A stretch of 64,000 bases of DNA from Thermococcus sp. MV5 (GTDB lineage: Archaea; Methanobacteriota_B; Thermococci; Thermococcales; Thermococcaceae), in the NCBI RefSeq assembly GCF_012027425.1, contig NZ_SNUE01000003.1, forward strand, positions 124,001-188,000, written 5' to 3'. The position numbers and the translations under genes are program-made. Every line of letters begins with the position of its first letter. Position 1 is the first letter of the stretch. The notes beneath the pieces are model-generated. The model saw nothing but the letters and a program-made list of their open reading frames with translations, was not told the DNA's origin and did not search any database. Shown one piece after another: positions 12,676 to 21,647 of the stretch.

Positions 12676-13971
12676 ATGATTGATGAAGAATTTAGAAAAA
12701 GGCTTGCTGAACATGCTCTTGGATATCATAGGAATAATTTTCCAGGAAATGGTAAAATAGAAATTATCCCAAAGGTGAAAGTTGAGGATCCTTATGATCT
12801 CAGCTTGGCTTATACACCGGGGGTCGCTGAACCATGTAGATCTATTGTTGCTGGAGAGAGTTATGAGGATTATACCATAATTCCAAATACTGTAGCTGTT
12901 ATTTCTGATGGTTCTGCAGTGCTGGGTCTTGGAGATATTGGTGTCTTGGCTGGAATGCCTGTTTTGGAGGGAAAATGTGTTCTTTTTAAAGTGTTAGCTG
13001 GAATAGATGCTTTTCCAATACTAATAGACACTAAAGAAGTCGATGAGATTGTAAATACTGTAAAGTTGATTTCAAAGGGATTTGGAGGTATAAATCTTGA
13101 AGATATTTCTGCCCCTAGATGTTTTGAAATTGAAGAAAAGTTAAAGAAGGAGCTGGATATTCCAGTTTTCCACGATGATCAGCATGGAACAGCAGTTGTT
13201 ACCTTAGCAGGACTTATAAATGCATTAAAAATTGTTGGGAAAAAGTTTGAGGACATAAAAGTTGTCCTAAAAGGAGCTGGTGCAGCAGGAATCGCAATAG
13301 CTAAAATCCTCCATCATAAGGGAGTTAAGGAAATAGTGATGGTAGACAGAAAGGGAGTAATCTATGAGGGCAGAGAATGGTTAAATCCATATAAAAGAGA
13401 AGTGGCCAAATTTAACATATACGGCATAGAGGGGGATTTGATCGATGCCATTGAAGGAGCAGATGTTTTCATAGGAGTCAGTGTAGGAGAGAGTGTAAAT
13501 GAAGAAATGATCCAAAAAATGAGCGATGATGCTATAGTTTTTGCAATGGCAAATCCAATTCCGGAGATCATGCCTGAAAAGGCTAAAAAAGCAGGTGCTA
13601 GGATAGTTGCTACTGGCAGAAGTGATTATCCTAACCAAATAAATAATGTTCTGGGATTTCCAGGGATATTCAGAGGAGCGTTGGACGTGAGAGCAAAGGA
13701 GATAACATTGAACATGAACATAGCAGCGGCGGAGGCAATAGCTAAAGTTGTTTCAGATGAGGAACTTTCTGAGGAATACATAATTCCTACTCCCCTGCAC
13801 CCGGAAGTTTATCCAAGGGAAGCAAGAGCGGTTGCAGAGCAGGCCATGAAAGATGGAGTGGCGAGGAGGAAAATCAGCGGAGAATGGGTAGAAGAGTACA
13901 CAAGAAAGCTGAGAGCCTTTTATCAACACTACATTGCCCCAATAAACAGAAAAAGAAAGAAATTTGGCTAA
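12676..13971 (+). CDS. Malic enzyme (malate dehydrogenase, decarboxylating)
   Basis: Converts malate to pyruvate and CO2 with NAD(P), or the reverse carboxylation. The 431-residue length fits the short bacterial/archaeal form. N-terminal signatures LAYTPGVAEP (near 36-45) and the metal site FHDDQHGTA (near 162-170) are intact, and the nucleotide-binding fold begins at VVLKGAGAAGIAIA (near 196-209). The conserved ANPIPEI and NQINNVLGFPG segments follow. The ATG at 12676 follows an AAGGGG tract. With the PEP carboxykinase at 33.4 kb it links C4 and C3 pools; in Thermococcus the pair is thought to serve anaplerosis and gluconeogenesis. Confidence 0.95.
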   Translation: MIDEEFRKRLAEHALGYHRNNFPGNGKIEIIPKVKVEDPYDLSLAYTPGVAEPCRSIVAGESYEDYTIIPNTVAVISDGSAVLGLGDIGVLAGMPVLEGKCVLFKVLAGIDAFPILIDTKEVDEIVNTVKLISKGFGGINLEDISAPRCFEIEEKLKKELDIPVFHDDQHGTAVVTLAGLINALKIVGKKFEDIKVVLKGAGAAGIAIAKILHHKGVKEIVMVDRKGVIYEGREWLNPYKREVAKFNIYGIEGDLIDAIEGADVFIGVSVGESVNEEMIQKMSDDAIVFAMANPIPEIMPEKAKKAGARIVATGRSDYPNQINNVLGFPGIFRGALDVRAKEITLNMNIAAAEAIAKVVSDEELSEEYIIPTPLHPEVYPREARAVAEQAMKDGVARRKISGEWVEEYTRKLRAFYQHYIAPINRKRKKFG

Positions 13972-14762
13972 ACCTCTTTCAGTATTTCTTTTGGGGCGTT
14001 GGCAAATTCCACAAGATATTCCGCTTCTACTATATGAAGCTTGCCTGGGACTATCAATACATGAGGTTGTTTTCCAAAATCTTCTTTTATCATTTCTTTT
14101 ACGTATCCGGCCTTGAGTGTGGGAGTTAGTGAACCTGCTCTAGCAAGTACGATCGCCAATGTGTTCTCAGTGAAAACTTCCTCTTTCTTCATTTCTTCTA
14201 TTTGTAGAAGGATGTGCATAGCTTCATTTGCGGTCATGTACCTTCCTTGATCTGCCTTTATGTCAAGAAAGAGGAGAGTATGGAGTCCACGTTTTTTGTT
14301 TTCTTTTAGTACATCATAGTGACTTGTTGGGAACCAATTTTTTTCTGGATATGCAACAGTAGCGCTTTTTCCAAATTTATAGATATGGAGGCCTGTTATT
14401 GATATTGCCGAGTATATTGAGGGAGCATGAATAATGTAGCTCTCTATTCCCATCTGTTTTGCTCTTATTCTTAGATCCGCGTGTGTAGTGGCTACCATTG
14501 GATCTCCGGCGGTTAAAAAAGCAACGTTCTTTTCTTTGGCTTCCTTGAGAACTATTTTTTCAAAGTTTAGTTCAACATCTTCTCGATTTAGAACCCTAAT
14601 AGGTTTTCCTATCTGTTGCTCTATTTTTTCTATGGTGGTTCCTGCTAAAAGAGATGTGTAAAACTCTGCGAATAATAATTCACACTTCTTTGCTATTTCT
14701 AGACCTTTAAGAGTGATATCCTTTTCATCATAAAGTCCAAGTCCTATGAAATAAATTGCCAT
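13968..14762 (-). CDS. dphB: Diphthine synthase
   Basis: SAM-dependent methyltransferase that methylates the 3-amino-3-carboxypropyl group on the target histidine of elongation factor 2 during diphthamide synthesis. The 264 residues match the tetrapyrrole-methylase fold of archaeal Dph5/DphB: start MAIYFIGLGL, an FLTAGDPMVATTH motif near 84-96, and HAPSIYSAISITGLHIYKFG near 110. The ATG at 14762 has AGGTGA five bases upstream; a GTG nine bases earlier is in frame but lacks a site. The gene is convergent with malic enzyme, the stops overlapping by four bases, and divergent from bpsA. Confidence 0.96.
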   Translation of the reverse strand: MAIYFIGLGLYDEKDITLKGLEIAKKCELLFAEFYTSLLAGTTIEKIEQQIGKPIRVLNREDVELNFEKIVLKEAKEKNVAFLTAGDPMVATTHADLRIRAKQMGIESYIIHAPSIYSAISITGLHIYKFGKSATVAYPEKNWFPTSHYDVLKENKKRGLHTLLFLDIKADQGRYMTANEAMHILLQIEEMKKEEVFTENTLAIVLARAGSLTPTLKAGYVKEMIKEDFGKQPHVLIVPGKLHIVEAEYLVEFANAPKEILKEV

Positions 14763-14881
14763 TCTATTCACCTATCTTCTTAAGGGAGCACAAGCTAAAA
14801 ATGTATTCCAAAAACTTTAAAATGAGTGTATCTGAACTTCTTCCAACGGTTTTGTTAAAAATTTAATCGGAGGGAGTGAAG

Positions 14882-15934
14882 ATGAGAGATATTATGGAGA
14901 GAGTTAAAGAGAAAACCCCAATTCCGGTTTATGAGAGAAAAATTGAGAATGTATTAAGTGCTATTTTAGCGAGCAATAATCCATGGAAGATCGTTGATCT
15001 AAGTGAGGAACCACTTCCACTTGTAGTTGCAGTTGTTGAAGCACTCCACGACTTAAACTACGTTGAATTCAGAGAGGGCATAATTCTCACTCAAAAGGGC
15101 AAGGAGCTTGTGGAAAAGTATGGGATTGGAAAAAGAGAGGATTATACCTGCAAACATTGTGAAGGAAAGACTGTTGAACTTGATGCATTCAGCGAGCTTC
15201 TTGAGCAATTTAAAGAGATTGTAAAAGAGAGACCTGAACCGAAACATGAGTTTGATCAAGCTTATGTAACTCCCGAAACAACAGTCTCAAGAATTGCTTT
15301 AATGCATACTAGAGGGGACTTAGAGAATAAAGAGGTCTTTGTTTTGGGGGATGATGATCTTACAAGCATTGCTTTAATGCTCTCAGGCCTTCCAAAGAGA
15401 ATTGCAGTTCTTGATATCGATGAACGCCTTACAAACTTTATTGAAAAAACAGCAGAGGAACTAGGATATGATAATGTAGAAATATTCACTTTCGATCTTA
15501 GAAAACCCCTACCCGAGTATGCCTTGAGAAAGTTTGATACGTTCATCACAGATCCCCCTGAAACAGTAGATGCAGTTAGGGCATTTGTAGGAAGGGGAAT
15601 AGCTACACTGAAAGGCCCTGGATGTGCAGGGTATTTTGGTATAACAAGAAGAGAAAGCTCTACTGATAAATGGTACCAGATAGAGAAGCTTCTCATAACC
15701 GAGTTCAACGTTGTTGTCACAGATATAATAAGGAACTTTAATGAATATGTTAACTGGGGTTATGTGGAAGAGACTAGAGCATGGAAACTCCTGCCAATAA
15801 AGGTCATGCCGGAGTATAACTGGTATAAGAGCTATATGTTTAGAATACAAACCATTGAAGGCTCAAAAGGTTACGAAGATGAGATTACTGCTGGACAAGA
15901 ACTTTATGACGATGACGAGAGTTCTACAACTTGA
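14882..15934 (+). CDS. bpsA: N4-bis(aminopropyl)spermidine synthase (branched-chain polyamine synthase)
   Basis: Adds aminopropyl groups from decarboxylated SAM to spermidine to make quaternary branched polyamines that stabilise nucleic acids at high temperature. The 350-residue protein has an N-terminal winged-helix-like region with a CKHC pair near residue 91, then a methyltransferase-like fold with VLGDDDLTSIAL near 155-166, the acidic motif that binds the substrate amines, and FITDPPETVDA near 220. It ends in an acidic, flexible tail (DDDESS), as in the T. kodakarensis enzyme. The ATG at 14882 is preceded by GGAGGGAGTG. A likely TATA element, AACTTTAAAATG, lies near 14812-14823. Confidence 0.95.
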   Translation: MRDIMERVKEKTPIPVYERKIENVLSAILASNNPWKIVDLSEEPLPLVVAVVEALHDLNYVEFREGIILTQKGKELVEKYGIGKREDYTCKHCEGKTVELDAFSELLEQFKEIVKERPEPKHEFDQAYVTPETTVSRIALMHTRGDLENKEVFVLGDDDLTSIALMLSGLPKRIAVLDIDERLTNFIEKTAEELGYDNVEIFTFDLRKPLPEYALRKFDTFITDPPETVDAVRAFVGRGIATLKGPGCAGYFGITRRESSTDKWYQIEKLLITEFNVVVTDIIRNFNEYVNWGYVEETRAWKLLPIKVMPEYNWYKSYMFRIQTIEGSKGYEDEITAGQELYDDDESSTT

Positions 15935-16006
15935 ATTTTTCTTTCCACATTTTTGTTCCATAAGGTTTAAATTTGTTGTTTGAAAATTTTCTTCAGGTGA
16001 GAAAAA

Positions 16007-16342
16007 ATGAGCGAAGAAAAAGCTGTTAATAGGGAAGTTAAACTCACAAGGGAAATTATCATAGAAAAGCTCAAAGAAGTTATTGATCCAGAACTGGGGA
16101 TAGATGTTGTTAACTTGGGCCTCATTTATGAAATTGATATGCGACCCGATAATACTGTGTATGTTAAAATGACTATGACGACTCCAGGATGTCCATTAAC
16201 CATGTGGCTCCTTCAAGCAGTGGAACAAAAGGTTCTTGAGATTCCAGGGGTTAAAGATGCTGAAATAGAGCTAACCTTTGATCCACCTTGGACTCCAGAT
16301 AGAATAAGTGATGAAGTTAGGAAGCGTTTTGGAATGATTTGA
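16007..16342 (+). CDS. MIP18/DUF59 family iron-sulfur assembly protein
   Basis: A 111-residue cytoplasmic protein of the SufT/PaaD/MIP18 family, which helps deliver or mature Fe-S clusters. Signatures are VIDPELGIDVVNLGLIYEI near 26-44, the TTPGCPL motif with the family Cys near 64, and FDPPWTPDRIS near 88. The ATG at 16007 follows AGGTGAGAAAA. A ferredoxin gene lies 136 bases downstream on the same strand, a sensible but not decisive context. No membrane segment or signal peptide is present. Confidence 0.92.
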   Translation: MSEEKAVNREVKLTREIIIEKLKEVIDPELGIDVVNLGLIYEIDMRPDNTVYVKMTMTTPGCPLTMWLLQAVEQKVLEIPGVKDAEIELTFDPPWTPDRISDEVRKRFGMI

Positions 16343-16367
16343 ATTCATTATTCTCCAAAATTTTTAG

Positions 16368-16658
<291 letters not shown>

Positions 16659-16698
16659 ATTTCTTTCCTTTTTTCATTAAATATTGAAAAAGAGTAAA

Positions 16699-17871
16699 CT
16701 ATTCTAATGTGAGTCCAAATTTTTTAGCTTGTTCTAGTACATATTTCCTTATTTCTCTTGCCTTTGGTAAATCTGCTACTATTTCTCCATCTTTGAGTAG
16801 TGGCTTTAGGAGTGGTTCAACTTCTGCTCCACATAAGGGGCATTTTTTAAGTTGTTTATCTGCTGGAACTCTGTGGTAATGTCCCTTTTCACAGCGGTAG
16901 ACTTGTTTCCTTCCACTAAGTTTCCCTCTTTTTGTATGGGCCTTTCCTTCAACTTCTACTATGTCGAGAGAGAAGTCTATTGGTTTTGCACTTGCTATAC
17001 TTCCACCCACACCAAAAGCATCTGCAACCTCTACGAGGTCTTTAAGACTCTCTTCATCAAGTCCCCCACTTAAAAAGATTTTTACATGTTCATAGCCTCT
17101 TAAATCCAGTTCCCATCTTACTTCTTCAATTATTCGTTTGAAATCCCCTCTTCTAGAGCTTGGTGTGTCTAGTCTAACTGCTGCTAGTCTCTTTCCTAGG
17201 GCCTCAGCAGCCATTAATGCCTCTAGCTTTTCGTCACATAGAGTATCCACAAGAGCGACTCTTGGTACTTCTTCAGGCATTACCTCATCAAAATATTTCC
17301 ATGCTTTGACTTGGTCTCCAATAGTTAATATTAGAGCGTGAGGCATCGTTCCAACAGGCTTTTCTCCTATCATTTTCGCTCCAAGAACACCACTGACACC
17401 ATCACATCCACCTATAAAAGCTGAGCGATCTATCATTGGTGCTATAGCTGGATGCATGTGTCTTATCCCAAATGAATATACCGGTTTAAATTTGGCTGCG
17501 ATTTTTGTTCTCAATGCTGCGGTTGCAATTCCACTTGCTTGGCTTAACATTCCGAGTAAAGCAGTCTCAAAAATCCCAAATTCTTTGTAGTACCCTTCAA
17601 TTTGCATTACAGGTTCGTATGGGTGAAAGATTGTGCCTTCTGGCATAGAGTAAACGTTCACCGGGTGGCCTTCCAGAAGTTTTGCCACTTCTTCAACTCC
17701 TGCTAAAACGCCCCATTTCCAATTTTTTGGAAGTGATGTAGTACTTATATCTGCAAAGACTTTTTTGTGAACATTTTTTTCCTCGAGAACTTTTTTTGTT
17801 CTGATAAAATAGACATCAGTAGTTTCACCGCTTTTTATCTCATCTTCATGAGCGATGTAAAAGTCTCTCAT
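16699..17871 (-). CDS. pncB: Nicotinate phosphoribosyltransferase
   Basis: Joins nicotinate and PRPP to nicotinate mononucleotide in NAD salvage. The 390-residue protein shows the class signatures SFGIRHMHPAIAP near 132, GTMPHAL near 174, VRLDTPSSRRGDF near 230 and LSGGLDEESL near 264. Near the C terminus a zinc-ribbon-like pair (CEKGHYH ... CPLCGAE, residues 328-352) is present, typical of the archaeal subgroup. The gene faces the ferredoxin gene (convergent). A GGGGTGTAGAAA site precedes the ATG at 17871. Confidence 0.95.
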   Translation of the reverse strand: MRDFYIAHEDEIKSGETTDVYFIRTKKVLEEKNVHKKVFADISTTSLPKNWKWGVLAGVEEVAKLLEGHPVNVYSMPEGTIFHPYEPVMQIEGYYKEFGIFETALLGMLSQASGIATAALRTKIAAKFKPVYSFGIRHMHPAIAPMIDRSAFIGGCDGVSGVLGAKMIGEKPVGTMPHALILTIGDQVKAWKYFDEVMPEEVPRVALVDTLCDEKLEALMAAEALGKRLAAVRLDTPSSRRGDFKRIIEEVRWELDLRGYEHVKIFLSGGLDEESLKDLVEVADAFGVGGSIASAKPIDFSLDIVEVEGKAHTKRGKLSGRKQVYRCEKGHYHRVPADKQLKKCPLCGAEVEPLLKPLLKDGEIVADLPKAREIRKYVLEQAKKFGLTLE

Positions 17872-17925
17872 TTTCTACACCCCGTTATATCTTTGGTGGT
17901 GTAACTTTTAGCTTTTTGGTAGGCC

Positions 17926-18273
17926 TTAAAACTCGAATTCAACCCCATTTTCGTCTCCTTCCCACAAAACGATTTTGTAAAGTTTGATATTCTCCGGCAA
18001 GTTTGTTTTAATCTGTTCAGCAATCCATAGGGCTATGTTTTCTGTGGTTGGATTTTTAAATATTCTGTTGAGATTTTTATGTTTTAATGGTCCTATTGTC
18101 ATTTCTATTATTTTTCTTAGTTCCAGAAAGTCCATTATATAGCCTTCTTTAACTTCTCCTTCGATGTAAACCTCTCCTTTGAACGTATGGCCATGTATTT
18201 CTTCTGGTTCGCCATTAATTACTACAGCATGTGCGGCATCAAAACTAAACTTTTCTCTGAGCCTTGCCTTCAT
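17926..18273 (-). CDS. 6-pyruvoyl-tetrahydropterin synthase/QueD family protein lacking the catalytic Cys
   Basis: A 115-residue T-fold protein of the PTPS/QueD family. Zinc ligands are His15 (DAAHAV) and His27 and His29 (HGH). The usual catalytic Cys four residues before HGH is missing; the segment is GEPEEIHGH and the protein has no Cys at all. Archaeal PTPS variants with Glu in place of Cys are known to form 6-hydroxymethyl-dihydropterin from dihydroneopterin phosphate-type substrates for folate or methanopterin, so that role is more likely than queuosine/archaeosine synthesis. A TTENIALW segment near 76 matches the family substrate site. It precedes pncB on the same strand by 54 bases. 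Confidence 0.82.
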   Translation of the reverse strand: MKARLREKFSFDAAHAVVINGEPEEIHGHTFKGEVYIEGEVKEGYIMDFLELRKIIEMTIGPLKHKNLNRIFKNPTTENIALWIAEQIKTNLPENIKLYKIVLWEGDENGVEFEF

Positions 18274-18317
18274 ACTTTCACCAGAGAGATTTGATTCAAG
18301 AGTTAAAATACTTTGCT

Positions 18318-18350
18318 GACCTCCTCCCTGCCTTAAAAGACGAGGCTTTC
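18318..18350 (-). mobile_element. Suspected IS200/IS605-type end remnant
   Basis: On the minus strand this reads GAAAGCCTCGTC, then TTTTAAGGCAGGGAGGAGGTC. That pattern resembles the ends of IS200/IS605 (TnpB) elements common in archaea. Its first 11 bases recur exactly at 55663-55673 next to a second remnant. No transposase gene or partner end is nearby; the surrounding 274 bases between the pterin enzyme and metG otherwise hold only an A/T-rich promoter (18490-18515). Confidence 0.4.
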
Positions 18351-18547
18351 AAAAGAAAAATGTAAGTCTCAATGATAAGGCTTTTGGAGGAGAGTGGATA
18401 AGAATTCAAGTGCCAAAAGTCTCTTGGAATAGAGGACCGATATATATTACTAGGCATATTTTCATGAGATGAAAATAACCCACCGTAATATTTAAAATTG
18501 GCGAGAACTTATAAAGGGCAGCGAGTTAGTCTTTGGGGGTGATAGGA

Positions 18548-20731
18548 GTGAGGTTCACGGTAACATCTGCTTTGCCTTATGCTAATGGCCCTATCCATGC
18601 AGGGCATTTGGCCGGAGCTTATCTACCAGCGGATATATTCGTACGTTACTTGAGGTTAAAAGGAGAGGACGTTGTATTTATATGTGGAACGGATGAGCAT
18701 GGTACACCAATAACTTTCAGAGCTCTTAAAGAAGGAAAGAGCCCAAGGGAAATAGTTGATTACTATCATGAGCACATCAAGACAACTTTTGAGAGGGCTA
18801 AAATTAGCTTTGATTACTTTGGTAGAACTGAGCTCCCGGTTCATTATCGTATAAGTCAGGAGTTCTTCCTTAAAGCTCTTGAAAATGGTTACTTAGTTAA
18901 GAAAGTTGAAAAACAAGCTTATTGTGAGCACGATAAAATGTTCTTACCTGACAGGTATGTTATTGGAACATGTCCTTACTGTGGTGCAGAAGAGCAAAGA
19001 GGAGATCAATGTGAAATCTGTGGACATCCATTGACCCCGGAGAAGCTTATAAATCCGAAATGTAATATCTGCGGAAACTCAATTACCTTTAGGGACTCAG
19101 CCCATTACTATATACGAATGCAAGACTTTCAAGAAAAACTTAAGGATTGGGTTCTTAAGCAAGAACACTGGAAATCAAATGTTAGAAACACTGTGTTAGG
19201 ATGGATTAATGAAGGTTTGGAAGAGAGAGCAATAACCAGGGATTTAAGTTGGGGAATTCCGGTTCCGCTAGAAGATGAAGATGTTAAAGGAAAAGTCCTT
19301 TACGTATGGTTTGAAGCTCCAATTGGTTATGTATCAATAACAATAGAACACTTCAAAAAGCTTGGGAGAGAGGATGAGTGGAAAAAATACTGGTTTAACA
19401 TTGATGGTGAGACAAGGGTGATTCATTTCATTGGAAAAGATAACGTTCCATTCCACGCCATATTCTGGCCAGCATTCCTAATGGCTTATGGAGAGTATGA
19501 AGAGAATAATGCTAAGTTTGAATGGAACCTTCCATATGACATCCCAGCAAACGAATACCTAAATCTTGAAGGAAGAAAGTTCTCAACAAGCAGAAATTGG
19601 GCTATATGGGTCCATGAGTTCCTTGATTCATTTCCTGCAGACTATTTGAGATACTACCTAACGGCCATAATGCCTGAAACAAGGGACAGTGACTTCAGCT
19701 TTGAGGACTTCAAAAAGAAAATAAACGAAGAACTTGTGAACAATCTTGGAAATTTTGTACATCGAGCACTGACCTTTGTGAACAGGTATTTTGATGGAAG
19801 GGTTCCAGAAACTGGAGAACTTGATGATCTTGATAGAAAAGCACTTAAAGAAATTGAAAAAACCTTTGAGGAAGTAGGTAGGCTTATTTCGAGATATCAG
19901 TTCAAGGAAGCTCTCAAGAGGGTAATGGCCCTAGCAATCTTTGGAAACCAGTACTTTGACTATCAGAGGCCATGGAAGACTGCTAAGACTGATAAAGTTA
20001 GAACAGGAACTACAGTAAATATTTCTCTCCAGTTAGTTAAGGCTCTTGGGGTCCTTCTTGAGCCGTTTCTTCCAGATGCAAGCGAGAAAATCTGGCATCT
20101 GCTTAACATTGAGGAAGTGAAAAGATGGGAATTCATTCCATTAGAAGCAGGCCACAAAGTTAGAAAGGCTGAAATTCTCTTTAGAAAGGTCAGTGATGAG
20201 GACATTATAACATATGTAGTTAACTACATAGGCAAAGGAAATCCAGAAAGCGCAAGAATTCTCTTAGATAAGTACTACAAAATGGAGGATGTTATTAAGA
20301 TAGCTAGAGAAAGACTTGGAGATGAAAGTGAGACAATTCTTAGGAGGATTTATGGGGAGAAAATGAAAACTATGCCTAAAAGAGAAAAAAAGGAGGGTAG
20401 TAAAGTGAGCTATGTGAAATTTGAGGAATTTGCAAAACTTGACATAAGAATTGGGAAGATAATTGGTGTTGAAGACCATCCAAATGCAGACAAGCTTTAC
20501 CTGATTAAGGTGGATCTTGGAAATAAAATCAGACAACTCGTAGCAGGACTGAAGAGATACTATAAAAAGGAAGAGTTGCTCAATAGGTATGTAGCTGTAA
20601 TAACAAACCTTGAGCCTAAGAAGCTCAGAGGAATCGAGAGTCAGGGGATGATCTTGGCCGCAGATGATGGCAAAAACGTTGCTTTGCTAACTCCAGAAAA
20701 AGAAGTTAAACTTGGGGCAAAGGTGAGGTGA
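18548..20731 (+). CDS. metG: Methionyl-tRNA synthetase
   Basis: Charges initiator and elongator tRNA-Met. The 727-residue protein starts at the GTG at 18548, after GGGGGTGATAG. The HIGH-type motif is HAGH at residues 17-20, and the KMSKS loop is KFSTS near 345. The connective peptide holds zinc knuckles CPYC, CEIC and CNIC between about residues 139 and 177. The C-terminal domain from about residue 620 (FAKLDIRIGKI ... HPNADKLY) is a Trbp111-type tRNA-binding and dimerisation domain, fused here rather than separate. A TATA-like tract lies near 18490-18515. Confidence 0.97.
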   Translation: MRFTVTSALPYANGPIHAGHLAGAYLPADIFVRYLRLKGEDVVFICGTDEHGTPITFRALKEGKSPREIVDYYHEHIKTTFERAKISFDYFGRTELPVHYRISQEFFLKALENGYLVKKVEKQAYCEHDKMFLPDRYVIGTCPYCGAEEQRGDQCEICGHPLTPEKLINPKCNICGNSITFRDSAHYYIRMQDFQEKLKDWVLKQEHWKSNVRNTVLGWINEGLEERAITRDLSWGIPVPLEDEDVKGKVLYVWFEAPIGYVSITIEHFKKLGREDEWKKYWFNIDGETRVIHFIGKDNVPFHAIFWPAFLMAYGEYEENNAKFEWNLPYDIPANEYLNLEGRKFSTSRNWAIWVHEFLDSFPADYLRYYLTAIMPETRDSDFSFEDFKKKINEELVNNLGNFVHRALTFVNRYFDGRVPETGELDDLDRKALKEIEKTFEEVGRLISRYQFKEALKRVMALAIFGNQYFDYQRPWKTAKTDKVRTGTTVNISLQLVKALGVLLEPFLPDASEKIWHLLNIEEVKRWEFIPLEAGHKVRKAEILFRKVSDEDIITYVVNYIGKGNPESARILLDKYYKMEDVIKIARERLGDESETILRRIYGEKMKTMPKREKKEGSKVSYVKFEEFAKLDIRIGKIIGVEDHPNADKLYLIKVDLGNKIRQLVAGLKRYYKKEELLNRYVAVITNLEPKKLRGIESQGMILAADDGKNVALLTPEKEVKLGAKVR

Positions 20732-20789
20732 GTCTTCTCTCCATTTTATGATTGTTGGATAAATTGAGAAAGAATGGTGAGAGAGTAAC

Positions 20790-21635
20790 TCAAAGCTTGA
20801 GTTCCACCCAGTTTTCTTTTCTTCCTTTGATTATTTTCACTAACCCTTGCTTTTCAAGACGTTTGAACATTCTCCAAGCTGTAGTTTTTGGTATCTCCAG
20901 AGCAGTTCTCACTTCTGCTTGGCTGGCTCTTCCACCTTTCTCTAAGATATAAAGTAATGCTCTTCTTTCATCTTCGTTTAGATTAAAGGATTCGAGTTTT
21001 TTCAAGAATTCTTCTTTGTCTATGTGGATTTCTGTTCTTTTGGGCTCTTTTCTCCTATTTCTGGCAAGGACAATAGAAATCAAGAGTATAAGCACCAAAA
21101 TTCCTAATGGTAGGAGATACTTGCCATAACTTTGTCCTTCCTCTGCAGGAGTTTCTTTGAATTCCAAAGTGTACGATATACTTTGATTTCCGGGGGGCAT
21201 TGTTATCACATTGGAGGCTATCTTGAGCGGCACTTCTGAAAGATCCACAACGACGGCATTTTCTGGTAGGATTATATTAAAGGGGGAGTCACTAGAAACA
21301 TTAATCGTCCACACCAGTCCCTCTTTATATGTAATGTCTGGGGTATAATAGGAAACATCAACTATTTGAGCCTCGCCAACGTATATTACTATATATCTGT
21401 CGTAAATCTCGAAATTTAATGGACTGTTATTTTCATCAACGACCGCCAGTCCTTCGTAATTTTCTCCCAAAAATGGCAGAATTATCTGGGAGGAGTATTC
21501 ATCGGGAATTATTTGATAATGAACTTTGACATACCCATCGATGTACACAGTTAGTTCCATCTCAGAGACTGTAAATTGGGCACTGATAAGGGGTAAAATT
21601 GTAAGGATGCTGATTAAAGCTAAGATTTTCTTCAT
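20790..21635 (-). CDS. Membrane-anchored winged-helix transcription regulator
   Basis: 281 residues in three parts. A signal peptide (residues 1-19, ending LISAQ) leads into an extracellular beta-rich domain of about 150 residues. A single membrane helix follows at about 174-192 (LLPLGILVLILLISIVLA), then a basic RNRRKEPKR stop-transfer. The cytoplasmic C-terminal winged helix-turn-helix spans about residues 220-281 (ASQAEVRTALEIPKTTAWRM). This fits the archaeal COG2512-type membrane-associated regulators, thought to sense something outside and act directly on DNA; ligand and targets are unknown. It lies 12 bases after the coiled-coil gene fragment on the same strand, so the two are probably one operon. 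Confidence 0.82.
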   Translation of the reverse strand: MKKILALISILTILPLISAQFTVSEMELTVYIDGYVKVHYQIIPDEYSSQIILPFLGENYEGLAVVDENNSPLNFEIYDRYIVIYVGEAQIVDVSYYTPDITYKEGLVWTINVSSDSPFNIILPENAVVVDLSEVPLKIASNVITMPPGNQSISYTLEFKETPAEEGQSYGKYLLPLGILVLILLISIVLARNRRKEPKRTEIHIDKEEFLKKLESFNLNEDERRALLYILEKGGRASQAEVRTALEIPKTTAWRMFKRLEKQGLVKIIKGRKENWVELKL

Positions 21636-21647
21636 CTCCCACCCTCC

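Noticed and set aside
18340-18420. A box C/D guide RNA near ATGATAAGG
   Set aside because: No D or D' CTGA box at suitable spacing.
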